From Bog-473 sp963782415 (GTDB lineage Bacteria; Actinomycetota; Acidimicrobiia; Acidimicrobiales; RAAP-2), in assembly GCA_963782415.1 (NCBI GenBank), contig CAWAJT010000009.1, forward strand, positions 124,001-188,000: 64,000 nucleotides of DNA, given 5' to 3'. This document shows, piece by piece, positions 7,957-15,721 of the stretch (position 1 is the stretch's first letter; the number at the start of each line of letters is the position of its first letter). The notes under the pieces were generated by a model. The model had not been told where the DNA came from. It was given only the letters and a program-made list of their open reading frames with translations, and searched no databases. The position numbers and the translations under genes are program-made.

Positions 7957-8736
7957 GTGCGCCAAGACGAGAACACCGCCATCCTGAGCAGTTCTTTCGG
8001 CGAGGTGGCGGACGAGTACAACCGCCTCCGCTCCGCCCCGTCCGATGAAGCGCTCGACTGGCTGGTTCCCGAGGCCGCCAGCGATGTGCTCGAAATCGGA
8101 GCCGGTACCGGCATCCTCACGAGGCTCCTGGCCGACCGGATCCCTCACCTGACGGCCGTCGAGCCCGACAAGCGGATGCGGACCGTGCTCGCCGCTAGTG
8201 ACGCACGGGTCGAGGTTCTCGCCGGCCGTGCTGAGGCTATCCCCGCCCCTTCTGCATCCGTCGACCTCGTCATCGCTCAGTCGGCGTGGCACTGGGTCGA
8301 CGAAGCGCGCGCCATACCCGAGGTGACACGTGTTTTGCGTCCCGGCGGCCGCCTCTCGCTCGTGTGGACCGGACCAGATCGTTCGGTCGACTGGGTGCGG
8401 TCGCTCTGGGCCGGGGGGATCATCTTCAGTCCTGAGGACAGAACGGAGAAAGACGGCTGGCGGAGGCGCCGCCACCTGGTCAGCGTCGACCCCAGCACTG
8501 AGGGGCCGTTCCTGACACCCGAGACGATGCTGTTCCGATGGACGCGTCCGATGCACAGGGAAGAGTTGGTGGCGCTCTCGTCCACCTACAGCGCGGTGAT
8601 CACGATGGACGACGATGCCCGCCAACAGCATCTCGCCGGAATGAGGCAGTTTCTCAACGAGTACGAACCGTTTGCTGGTCTCGAGACACTCGACGTTCCG
8701 ATGCGCTCCTACTGCTGGCGGGCCAACAAGCGCTGA
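7957..8736 (+). CDS. Class I SAM-dependent methyltransferase
   Basis: Cytoplasmic methyltransferase of about 259 aa with a Methyltransf_11-like fold. Motif I is VLEIGAGTGILTRLL (about residues 47-61), the acidic end of beta-2 is AVEPDKRM, and motif II/III is SVDLVIAQSAWHWVDE followed by EVTRVLRPGGRLSLVW. The trans-aconitate/malonyl-methyltransferase-like HWVD motif is typical of small-molecule enzymes, but the substrate is unknown. GTG 7957 is preferred over ATG 7933 because TAGGGT (7943-7948) lies eight bases upstream, in line with leaderless starts elsewhere. It is a single gene between tRNA-Gly and the cytochrome b operon. Confidence 0.8.
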   Translation: MRQDENTAILSSSFGEVADEYNRLRSAPSDEALDWLVPEAASDVLEIGAGTGILTRLLADRIPHLTAVEPDKRMRTVLAASDARVEVLAGRAEAIPAPSASVDLVIAQSAWHWVDEARAIPEVTRVLRPGGRLSLVWTGPDRSVDWVRSLWAGGIIFSPEDRTEKDGWRRRRHLVSVDPSTEGPFLTPETMLFRWTRPMHREELVALSSTYSAVITMDDDARQQHLAGMRQFLNEYEPFAGLETLDVPMRSYCWRANKR

Positions 8737-8778
8737 GCTGGGCAGATCATCCCTGAAGGGGAACATCAACCCTGGGCA

Positions 8779-8798
8779 TTTGGGACAAAAGTCCCGAG
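8779..8798 (+). promoter_or_regulatory. DosR/DevR-like dormancy box
   Basis: TTTGGGACAAAAGTCCCGAG matches the mycobacterial DosR consensus TTSGGGACTWWAGTCCCSAA at 17 of 20 positions, including both GGGAC and GTCCC half-sites. Its centre is about 43 bases upstream of ATG 8832, which itself follows a -10 box by six bases, so the box would abut the -35 region. This is the usual place for DosR activation. It predicts hypoxia, NO or CO induction of the downstream genes (inference). Confidence 0.7.
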
Positions 8799-8819
8799 GC
8801 AACTTGCCAAAGAACGGCG

Positions 8820-8825
8820 TACCGT
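8820..8825 (+). promoter_or_regulatory. Predicted -10 box of the cytochrome b operon
   Basis: TACCGT, six bases before ATG 8832, with no recognisable -35 hexamer. That suits a promoter driven by an activator at the 8779-8798 box. Confidence 0.5.
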
Positions 8826-8831
8826 GACGCC

Positions 8832-9008
8832 ATGTTCTTCGGTGCGGTGCTCGGTGCACTGATCAACCTCAATGGATCCGGCCGATACGTCCACTGGGGT
8901 TTCATTCAGATCTCGGTGGCGAATCTGGTCGTCATCATCTCCATGGTGGTCGTGTTCGTGCTGGCAATCCTTCTCCCATTCCCACGTCGGAAGCGAGGAG
9001 GACAATGA
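8832..9008 (+). CDS. Small membrane protein preceding cytochrome b
   Basis: A 58-residue protein with a short amphipathic N-terminus (MFFGAVLGALINL), a conserved-looking GRYVHWGFIQISVANL segment and one transmembrane helix (VVIISMVVVFVLAILLPF), ending in a basic PRRKRGGQ tail. The stop overlaps the cytochrome b start (ATGA), so it is translationally coupled. From memory, similar small proteins precede this type of cytochrome b in other actinobacteria. It is probably an assembly or accessory subunit of the membrane b-cytochrome; no further function is visible. Confidence 0.75.
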   Translation: MFFGAVLGALINLNGSGRYVHWGFIQISVANLVVIISMVVVFVLAILLPFPRRKRGGQ

Positions 9009-10105
9009 GCATCGACGCCGGAGTCACAGGAAAAGTCCAAACCGACGCCCGATCGCCCGAGATGTCGCGCCAGTGGACCGCCAAAGCACGGCGCGCGGCG
9101 GAGTCCGCCTTCCCCCCCGACCGCCTGCTGCCCGACAGCCAACCGGCCTATATGGCCTCGTGGATCTATGTGTTCGGAGTCCTGACCGTCGTCAGCCTGG
9201 CCTGGGTCATCATCACCGGGTGCATCCTCGCCGTCATGGGGCCGAGCTGGTGGCACGTCTCGACCGCCGGGCATTTCGTGAACTCACTGCACCTGTGGAG
9301 TGTCGAGTTCTTCTTCTTCTTCATGGTGATCCACCTGTGGGGCAAATTCTTCATGGCGGCATGGCGGGGCAATCGTCGGCTCACATGGATCACCGGCGCC
9401 GTGTCCTTCCTCGTATCGGTGGGGGCAGCGTTCACGGGCTACCTCTCGCAGCAGAACTTCGATTCCCAATGGATCTCGACCCAGGCCAAGGACGGCATCA
9501 ACGCCACGGGTGCGGGGGCAGTCTGGAACGTCTTGAACTTCGGCCAGATGCTCATGTGGCACATCGTCCTCTTGCCCATCGTCGTCGCGCTGATCGCCGG
9601 CCTGCACGTTCTGCTCGTTCGGCGTCGCGGCATCGTCCCACCATTCGAACTCTCATCCGATACTGAAGAGGTCGGGGGACAATTCACCGGCAGGACACGG
9701 CGTGAGCCGGGGAAGCCGAGGGCGACGGCGCTTCAATCCCGACCGCGACGTCAAGGAGTGGAAGGGCGCCTACGTCCCCTACGACATCCTCAAGGAGGCT
9801 TTTGTCGCTTTGCTCGTGGTCGGGGTGCTCACCACTGTGCTCGCCGTGGTCTTCTCCTCTCCCGACGAGCCAGCGGCCACGTTGAAAACGTGGTCGGTGG
9901 TGAATCCGGTCGACTTCGCGCAGACGGCGGTCACCGAACTGGACGGCACGAGCGGCACTGCGACGTACGGGCCGCCATACAACGCCACGCCGGACGCGTC
10001 GCAACACATTGGCTTCTTCGAGCCCGACCAATGGCTCGGTGTGCACCAGCCAGTCGACACGGCCCAGGACTTCGTGATCGGCCCGCTGCGCACCCTCCCC
10101 GATGA
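9005..10105 (+). CDS. Cytochrome b, N-terminal heme domain (frameshifted; genuine to about 9680)
   Basis: The first ~223 residues are a cytochrome b/b6 N-terminal domain. Four helices are visible, with bis-His heme ligands HLWSVEFFFFFMVIH (spacing 14) and HIVLLPIVVALIAGLH (spacing 15, as in b6-type proteins), and a TGYLSQQNFDSQW loop. After RRRGIVPPFELSSDTEEVGG the frame turns into Arg-rich, non-membrane sequence that is a shadow of the next reading frame. The real protein very probably continues in the frame of 9702-10673 after one surplus base, most simply in the G5 run at 9674-9678. Role: menaquinol-linked transmembrane electron transfer; no Rieske or cytochrome c gene is adjacent. Confidence 0.7.
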   Translation: MSIDAGVTGKVQTDARSPEMSRQWTAKARRAAESAFPPDRLLPDSQPAYMASWIYVFGVLTVVSLAWVIITGCILAVMGPSWWHVSTAGHFVNSLHLWSVEFFFFFMVIHLWGKFFMAAWRGNRRLTWITGAVSFLVSVGAAFTGYLSQQNFDSQWISTQAKDGINATGAGAVWNVLNFGQMLMWHIVLLPIVVALIAGLHVLLVRRRGIVPPFELSSDTEEVGGQFTGRTRREPGKPRATALQSRPRRQGVEGRLRPLRHPQGGFCRFARGRGAHHCARRGLLLSRRASGHVENVVGGESGRLRADGGHRTGRHERHCDVRAAIQRHAGRVATHWLLRARPMARCAPASRHGPGLRDRPAAHPPR

Positions 10106-10673
10106 GCCCGTGACACAGCATGCGATCACCGCCTACGAGAGCGCTTCGGTCGCACAGCGGAGCGCATGGACGACCGCCTATGAGAAAGCGGTCGCGAACG
10201 CCAGCGAGGTCCGGGGCCGGCTGCATGTTCCCGCTGGGAACTATGGCCCGGTCGGCGTCATCGTCGGCTCGCTGACGAACATGGCTCAGACGGGCGGGCT
10301 CGACGGCACCCTGTTGAGCAACGGGCAGTTCTACAACACGGACTACACGAAGCCCCTTCTCTTCCTGGCAGACGGCAACTACCTCGCGGACCGCGCCGGG
10401 AGCCAACATCTGCAGGGAGACCAATGGGGCATGATGAACGAGACCGGGAACTACCCCGGTCAGGCATGGCTATGGCTCTACACCATGTGGTACCAAGTCC
10501 CGCCGATGAACGCATCGTCGAACGGGGATCTCGAGGTCTGGGTGATCATGATGGGCCTCTCCCTTCTGCTGGTCTTTCTGCCCTTCATTCCGATCCTGCG
10601 ATCCATACCGCGGTGGTCCCGTGTGTACCGATTGATCTGGCGACGGCATTACCGCCAGCAGGCCGTCATCTGA
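9702..10673 (+). CDS. Cytochrome b, C-terminal extension (second half of frameshifted gene)
   Basis: This frame (323 aa from a GTG at 9702) begins with linker sequence, then WKGAYVPYDILKEAFVALLVVGVLTTVLAVVF (a transmembrane helix). A long extracytoplasmic region follows with TSGTATYGPPYNATPD, NTAQDFVIGPL-like and QWGMMNETGNYPGQAWLW segments, and a last helix (GLSLLLVFLPFIPILRSI) before a basic end. These features belong, as I recall the family, to the C-terminal half of one continuous actinobacterial cytochrome-b-domain protein. There is no CxxCH heme c motif. The frame is open back to about 9594 with no good start of its own, supporting a frameshift rather than two genes. Confidence 0.7.
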   Translation: MSRGSRGRRRFNPDRDVKEWKGAYVPYDILKEAFVALLVVGVLTTVLAVVFSSPDEPAATLKTWSVVNPVDFAQTAVTELDGTSGTATYGPPYNATPDASQHIGFFEPDQWLGVHQPVDTAQDFVIGPLRTLPDEPVTQHAITAYESASVAQRSAWTTAYEKAVANASEVRGRLHVPAGNYGPVGVIVGSLTNMAQTGGLDGTLLSNGQFYNTDYTKPLLFLADGNYLADRAGSQHLQGDQWGMMNETGNYPGQAWLWLYTMWYQVPPMNASSNGDLEVWVIMMGLSLLLVFLPFIPILRSIPRWSRVYRLIWRRHYRQQAVI

Positions 10674-10915
10674 CGCCTGCGTTCGTCGACGTTCTCTGCC
10701 GCCGACGACCATCGGCCGACCAGGGTGTCCGGGCGTAACCGATCCGCTCTCCCACCCGCACCCGGCTTCACCAAAACTGGGAATCGTCATCGAATCGTCC
10801 GCGAGCTCCACGCGCCCGCCCACGTCCTTCTGCGACTGCACACAGGTCCGGGGCGCACCGTATGCGCACCGGACCGAACGGGCCGGCGCCTTACCCAGAG
10901 AAAGGACGTACTCAC

Positions 10916-11269
10916 ATGCAGATTCGCCTGCGCAACGTCATTGCCGTCGGCGCGTTGACATCGGGCCTCGTTGCCGGTGGCGCGCTGGTCGCCAACGCGG
11001 CAACCACATCCACCTCGACGACTCCGTCCTCCAACACCGGGTCCTCCAACACCGGTTCGACCAATGCCGGCTCGACCGGGTCGGGATCCTCGAACGAGTC
11101 GCCGAACAACAGCTCGGGTTCCAGCTCGAACTCCGGTACCGGGCCCGGGTCGACGAAGCATTGCCCGAACATGGGCTCCCGCGACGGCGGCGAATCCGGT
11201 CGGCCACCATCGGGATCTGGTCCGCCGGCGTCGCCGAGCACGGAGAGCCCATCGACCTCGACCTCCTGA
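10916..11269 (+). CDS. Secreted Ser/Thr/Gly/Asn-rich low-complexity protein
   Basis: A 117-residue exported protein. Residues 1-28 form a Sec signal peptide: basic MQIRLRN, hydrophobic VIAVGALTSGLVAGGALV, and an ANA-A cleavage site. The mature part is almost only Ser, Thr, Gly, Asn and Pro, with short imperfect repeats (SSNTGSSNTGSTNAGSTGSGS) and a single KHCPNMGSRDGGESG island containing one Cys. No anchor or domain is recognisable. ATG 10916 follows an AGAAAGGACG ribosome-binding site; an upstream GTG at 10862 gives an unlikely extension. It could be a disordered cell-wall or glycosylated linker protein (inference). Confidence 0.65.
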   Translation: MQIRLRNVIAVGALTSGLVAGGALVANAATTSTSTTPSSNTGSSNTGSTNAGSTGSGSSNESPNNSSGSSSNSGTGPGSTKHCPNMGSRDGGESGRPPSGSGPPASPSTESPSTSTS

Positions 11270-11383
11270 GGCTCGCCTCCGGGCGGCAACCCTTGACCCT
11301 CCACCACAGAGGAACGGGTGGTGTGGGCCGTGGTCACGCGGTCCGCACCGCCCCCTCTCGTCCCTCCGCGTCGAACTCGATGT

Positions 11384-12823
11384 TCAGGCGGTGGCCCCGC
11401 GAGCGTCCAGGGCACAGGCCACGAGCTCGCCCAGCGCGTCGTCGACATGGACGGCCAGATCGTCGAGCTCCGGGAGGAGTCGGCGGCAGGAGAGCAACCC
11501 GAAGTACACCTGACCGAGATACGAGAACGCCGTCACGTTGAGGCCGATGCCTTCCGCCATGGGGCCCACCGGATAGGTGGCCGCAACCCTGCTCCCGGCC
11601 AGGAACAGCGGGACGTCGGGAACGCGCACGCTCGAAATGGTGACGTTGAAGGGGGGCCGCACCTTGTCAAAGAGCCGGGCGCCGGCCACGGCACGCGCCA
11701 CCCGCGAGGCCAGCGCCGGGAGGGCGATCTGGGCCAGATCCCCGACAAAGCGCCCTCCGTGCAGCTTCTCCTGCAGCTTGGCCACCCGCGACGATTCCGA
11801 GATGGCGTCGAGGCGCGCCACCGGGTCCTCGACGTCGCTGGCCAACGAGACCAGCATCCCCGACAGTTGGTTGCCCAACTCCTCGGTCTCTCCCTCCCCC
11901 CGCGTGGACACCGGGACCATGGCGACCAGCGATTCCTCGGCCTCTTCCCCCCGATCCTCGAGCAGACGCGTGAGCCCGCCCGAGACGCAGGCCATGATCA
12001 CGTCGTTCACGGTCGCCTCGAAGGCACGGCCGACGAGCTTCACGTCCTCGAGGGGGACGCTCAGGCCGGCAAACCGCTTCCGGTTGGACACGGTGCCGTT
12101 GAACGAGGTGCGCGGTGCCGCGAAGAACCCCGGAGGCGCCTGCTCCCCGCGGCCCGCCAGCTCCCGGTTGTGCATGCCGAGGTCAGCAACGGCTTCCACG
12201 CCGGCCTGCAAGGTCGTCAAGGCCGATCCGGGCTGCCGCGCCAGTGATGAGGCCGCGTGACGCAGCATCTGTGTGTTGGACGGCAGCGGCGGGGGGTTCC
12301 ACTCCGGCGGCAGCTCCACCACGCGGGTGCGTGGCGTGAGGTCGAGGAAGGCGGCCAGCACCGACGCGCCGCTCACGCCGTCAAGGATGGCGTGGTGCAC
12401 CTTGGCCACGAGTGCGGTGCGTTCACCCTCGAGCCCCTCGACCACGTGCATCTCCCAGAGGGGGCGGTCCGGATCGAGCCGGCGACTCATCACGCCGGCG
12501 ACGAAGGCGTCGAGCTCGGCCTGGCCGCCAGGGGACGGCAGGCTCGCCCGACCGAGGTGGTCGTCGAGGTCGAAGTCCGGGTCGTCGATCCAGACCGGGT
12601 GGTGCAGCCCCAGGGGGACCCGCACGGCGCGCTGGCGCATCGGGGGGATCAGGTGGAGCCGCTGCTGAATGACGCGGCGAATCTGTGCGTATCGGGTGGA
12701 CGGCGAGAAGAGCGAGCGCGTGCCCTCGGGCGGGTCGAGCACGAGCGCCACGCCGACGTGCATGGGCGTGGTGGGCGTCTCGAGTGCGAGGAAGGCGGCG
12801 TCCATCCCGGCGAGTGATTCCAT
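11384..12823 (-). CDS. Wax ester synthase / diacylglycerol acyltransferase (WS/DGAT)
   Basis: Acyl-CoA-dependent acyltransferase of 479 aa that makes triacylglycerol or wax esters as storage lipid. The catalytic HHxxxDG motif is HHAILDGVSG at residues 143-152, preceded by the family landmark DRPLWEMHVVEGL (119-131). The C-terminal domain has NDVIMACVSGGLTRLL and the PFNVTISSVRVPDVPL region typical of actinobacterial Tgs enzymes. The start METh-Glu-Ser-Leu at 12823 aligns with the family MxxLSxxDAxFL opening, and AGGGTG precedes it. It converges on the secreted protein gene and lies downstream of dut without overlap. Confidence 0.9.
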   Translation of the reverse strand: MESLAGMDAAFLALETPTTPMHVGVALVLDPPEGTRSLFSPSTRYAQIRRVIQQRLHLIPPMRQRAVRVPLGLHHPVWIDDPDFDLDDHLGRASLPSPGGQAELDAFVAGVMSRRLDPDRPLWEMHVVEGLEGERTALVAKVHHAILDGVSGASVLAAFLDLTPRTRVVELPPEWNPPPLPSNTQMLRHAASSLARQPGSALTTLQAGVEAVADLGMHNRELAGRGEQAPPGFFAAPRTSFNGTVSNRKRFAGLSVPLEDVKLVGRAFEATVNDVIMACVSGGLTRLLEDRGEEAEESLVAMVPVSTRGEGETEELGNQLSGMLVSLASDVEDPVARLDAISESSRVAKLQEKLHGGRFVGDLAQIALPALASRVARAVAGARLFDKVRPPFNVTISSVRVPDVPLFLAGSRVAATYPVGPMAEGIGLNVTAFSYLGQVYFGLLSCRRLLPELDDLAVHVDDALGELVACALDARGATA

Positions 12824-12858
12824 CACCCTGCCCTTCTTAGTGTCTCCGTGCTCCGGCG

Positions 12859-13302
12859 TCATGTGCCCGTGTGCCCGAAGCCGCCGCTGCCGCGCTCGGA
12901 CGCTTCCAACCCGCCACCCTCGACGAGCTCGAAGGCGGCCTGCTCCACCTTCACGAGCACCAGCTGGGCGATCCGGTCGCCACGGTTCACCGTGTAGTCG
13001 TGTTCGGGGTCGTGATTGACCAGGACGACCTGGAGCTCGCCGCGGAAGCCTGAATCGATCAGCCCGGGCGTGTTCAGGCAGGTGAGGCCGTGGCGGGCCG
13101 CCAAGCCGCTCCGCGGCAGCACCAGGCCGGCGTACCCGGCCGGAATGGCCACCGCCGCCCCCGTCGGGACCACGGCCCGGCCTCCCCGGCACCGCAGCAG
13201 GACCTCGGTCCGCGCCATCAGGTCCGCGCCGGCGTCACCTTCTTTGGCGTAGCCGGGGACAGGCAGACCCTCGTCGAGCTGCTGCAGGGGGACGCGGAGC
13301 AT
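12859..13302 (-). CDS. dut: dUTP diphosphatase
   Basis: Trimeric dUTPase of 147 aa that hydrolyses dUTP to dUMP, protecting DNA from uracil. All five family motifs are present in order: GDAGADL (motif 1, residues 22-28), PRSGLAARHG (2), GLIDSGFRGEL with the catalytic Asp (3), RGDRIAQLVL (4), and the flexible C-terminal RGSGGFGHTG (5). A TAGTGT -10 box (13309-13314, minus strand) lies six bases before the ATG, indicating a leaderless transcript. It is divergent from orn, sharing a short promoter region. Confidence 0.96.
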   Translation of the reverse strand: MLRVPLQQLDEGLPVPGYAKEGDAGADLMARTEVLLRCRGGRAVVPTGAAVAIPAGYAGLVLPRSGLAARHGLTCLNTPGLIDSGFRGELQVVLVNHDPEHDYTVNRGDRIAQLVLVKVEQAAFELVEGGGLEASERGSGGFGHTGT

Positions 13303-13308
13303 CGCCGG

Positions 13309-13314
13309 ACACTA
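13309..13314 (-). promoter_or_regulatory. Predicted -10 box of dut
   Basis: TAGTGT on the minus strand, six bases before ATG 13302. Confidence 0.45.
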
Positions 13315-13354
13315 CAAGGCACGGCGACCACCACCTCTCGCCGAGAGCGACCGG

Positions 13355-13360
13355 TAGCAT
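13355..13360 (+). promoter_or_regulatory. Predicted -10 box of orn
   Basis: TAGCAT, eight bases before ATG 13369. It decides against longer in-frame starts up to 13090 that would overlap dut. Confidence 0.45.
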
Positions 13361-13368
13361 GCCCGCGC

Positions 13369-13929
13369 ATGCTGGCCTGGATCGATCTCGAGATGACGGG
13401 GCTCGACCCGACGCGCCACACCATCGTGGAGATTGCCTGTCTCATCACCGACGACGATCTGCAACTGGTGGAGGAGGGTCCCGACCTGGTGGTCCACGCC
13501 ACACCGGAGCAGCTCGCCGCCATGGACGACTTCGTCCGTACCATGCACACCCGCTCCGGGCTCCTGGCCGCCGTGGAGGCGTCGACGCTGAGCCTGGCCG
13601 ATGCCGGGGCCCAGACGCTCGCCTTCTTGCAGTCCCACATCGCGGAGGCCCACACGGTCCCCCTGGCAGGCAACTCCATTGGGACGGATCGGCGGTTCCT
13701 CGCCACGCAGCTCCCCGAAGTGGAGGACTTCCTCCACTACCGCTCCGTCGACGTCTCGACCATCAAGGAACTCTGCCGGCGCTGGCTGCCCGGGGTCGCC
13801 AAGTCCTCCCCGGAGAAGAAAGGCGGTCATAGGGCCCTCCAGGACATCCGCGAGTCGGTGGCCGAGCTGGCCTACTACCGCGGCGCCGTCTTCGACCAAG
13901 CCGTCCCCCACGAGAAGGAGCCCAGGTGA
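13369..13929 (+). CDS. orn: Oligoribonuclease
   Basis: A 3'-5' exoribonuclease of the DEDDh family (186 aa) that degrades nano-RNAs and linear pGpG. Exo I is WIDLEMTGLD (Asp6, Glu8), Exo II is GNSIGTDRRFL with Asp, and Exo III is HRALQDIRES with the catalytic His and Asp. VDVSTIKELCRRW is the usual Orn signature. The length equals typical bacterial Orn. The stop overlaps the acyl-CoA synthetase start (GTGA), so the two are co-translated. Confidence 0.95.
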   Translation: MLAWIDLEMTGLDPTRHTIVEIACLITDDDLQLVEEGPDLVVHATPEQLAAMDDFVRTMHTRSGLLAAVEASTLSLADAGAQTLAFLQSHIAEAHTVPLAGNSIGTDRRFLATQLPEVEDFLHYRSVDVSTIKELCRRWLPGVAKSSPEKKGGHRALQDIRESVAELAYYRGAVFDQAVPHEKEPR

Positions 13930-15710
13930 GCACGACGGGCAACGACACACCATCGATGTCGATCGCGGAGGCCAATGCCGCGCTCACCGCCCCCGGACAG
14001 CTCTTCGAGATGCAAGAGCTCGACATTCGCGGCGTGCTCACCCGCACCTGGAAGAACGCCCCTCCGTCGCTGCGCGCCATCATGGACATGTCGCTCGGCC
14101 ACGGCGACAACGTCTTCCTTGTCTATGAGGACGAGCGGACGACCTTTGCCGAGCACTACCGGATCGCCTGCACGCTGGCGCACCGGTTGCGCACCACATT
14201 CGGGATCCAGCAGGGCGACCGTGTGGCCATCATCATGCGCAACCTTCCCGAGTGGGTCATGGCCTTCTGGGCCGCCACCCTGGCGGGGGCCATTGTCGTG
14301 CCGCTCAACGCGTGGTGGAGCGGCGAGGAGCTGCAGTACGGGCTCGGGGACTCCGGCTCGAAGGTGGTCTTCGTCGACACGGAGCGGGCCGAGCGCATCC
14401 GCCCTCATCTCCAAGGCCTGCCCGACCTCACCGCAGTGATCGTGGCGGACGAGCACCGCGCCGGGCACCCCGGGGCCGAGACTGTCGTCGAGCCCCCTGG
14501 GGGTGTGCCGGAGTGGCCGTTCCCGCTCGCAGTGGGCCCCGTGGACGAGGCCGCCTCGCCGCCCGACCTCACCATCGACCCGGAGGACGACGCCACCATC
14601 TTCTACACGTCGGGCACCACGGGCCGGCCCAAAGGAGCGGTCGGCACCCACCGCAACATGGCCACCAACTTGATGAGCCTCTTCTTCATCAACACGCGCG
14701 GCGCCACCCGCTTCGGCTCCAGCCTGGCGCCGGTCGGCGAGAAGACACAGGCCGCCTTCCTGCTCTCGGTCCCGCTGTTCCACGCCACCGGCTGTCACTC
14801 CGTCATGGTGTCCAACTTGGCGGCGGGCGGGAAGCTCGTGATGATGCACCACTTCGACCCGGAGCGGGCGCTCCAGCTGATTGAGCGCGAGAGGATCGGC
14901 ACGTTCGGCGGGGTGCCGGCCATGGTCATGCAGGTGCTCGACTCCCCCAACTTCTCCAAGTTCGACACGTCGTCCATACGCGGCGTCTCCTACGGCGGAG
15001 CACCGGCTCCACCCGATCTGGTGCGGCGGATCCGCGCCGCCTGGCCGGTGGGTCAGCCCTCCAACGGTTACGGGCTGACGGAGACGTCGTCGGTGACATC
15101 CATGAATTCAGGGGCCGACTACGTGGCCCGGCCCGAGAGCGTCGGCCCGCCGGTGCCCGTCTGCGACGTGGCCGTCGTGCCCGAGGACTTCACCGGTGAC
15201 GAGCCCGACGGGTCCCTCCCGCACGGCCCCGGCGTCCGCGGCGAGCTGTGGATCAAGGGACCGAACGTGGTGCGCGGCTACTGGAACCGGCCCGACGAGA
15301 CGGCCAAGACGTTCAGCCGGGGCTGGCTCCACACCGGCGACGTCGCCCAACTCGACGAGGACAACTTCATCTACATCGTCGACCGGGCCAAGGACATGAT
15401 CATCCGCGGCGGTGAGAACGTGTACTCCGTGCAGGTGGAGGCCGCACTCTTCGAGCACCCGGCCGTCGCCGACTGCGCCGTGATCGGCGTCCCCCACCCC
15501 ACTCTCGGCGAAGAGGTGGGCGCCGCCATCGTCCTCCGGCCGGGAGCCAAGGTGACGGCGGACGAGCTCCAGCTCCACGTCAAGGCCAGGCTGGCCGGCT
15601 TCATGGTGCCGACCCACATCTGGTTCCGGTCCGAACCGCTCCCCCGCAACCCTCAGGGCAAGGTCCTCAAGCGCGAGCTGCGCGACGAGCTGATGCGGCC
15701 CTCGGACTGA
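13926..15710 (+). CDS. Class I adenylate-forming enzyme, probable acyl-CoA synthetase
   Basis: AMP-binding enzyme of 594 aa that activates a carboxylate with ATP and CoA. P-loop A3 is IFYTSGTTGRPKGAVGTHRN near residue 225. YGLTETSSV is A5, the GELWIKGPNVVRGYWNRP and GWLHTGDVA region is A6/A7, IVDRAKDMIIRGGENVY near residue 487 is A8, and the catalytic Lys lies in PRNPQGKVLKREL at the end. It most resembles medium/long-chain fatty acid or p-coumarate-type FadD proteins. An N-terminal extension of about 70 residues precedes the domain. Coupling to orn is probably incidental; substrate unknown. Confidence 0.85.
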   Translation: MSTTGNDTPSMSIAEANAALTAPGQLFEMQELDIRGVLTRTWKNAPPSLRAIMDMSLGHGDNVFLVYEDERTTFAEHYRIACTLAHRLRTTFGIQQGDRVAIIMRNLPEWVMAFWAATLAGAIVVPLNAWWSGEELQYGLGDSGSKVVFVDTERAERIRPHLQGLPDLTAVIVADEHRAGHPGAETVVEPPGGVPEWPFPLAVGPVDEAASPPDLTIDPEDDATIFYTSGTTGRPKGAVGTHRNMATNLMSLFFINTRGATRFGSSLAPVGEKTQAAFLLSVPLFHATGCHSVMVSNLAAGGKLVMMHHFDPERALQLIERERIGTFGGVPAMVMQVLDSPNFSKFDTSSIRGVSYGGAPAPPDLVRRIRAAWPVGQPSNGYGLTETSSVTSMNSGADYVARPESVGPPVPVCDVAVVPEDFTGDEPDGSLPHGPGVRGELWIKGPNVVRGYWNRPDETAKTFSRGWLHTGDVAQLDEDNFIYIVDRAKDMIIRGGENVYSVQVEAALFEHPAVADCAVIGVPHPTLGEEVGAAIVLRPGAKVTADELQLHVKARLAGFMVPTHIWFRSEPLPRNPQGKVLKRELRDELMRPSD

Positions 15711-15721
15711 GGCGGTGCCGC

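Noticed and set aside
8782..8795. GGGACAAAAGTCCC read as a rho-independent terminator for the upstream methyltransferase
   Set aside because: The stem is only five base pairs, no T-tract follows, and the flanking bases fit the 20-base DosR consensus at promoter distance.
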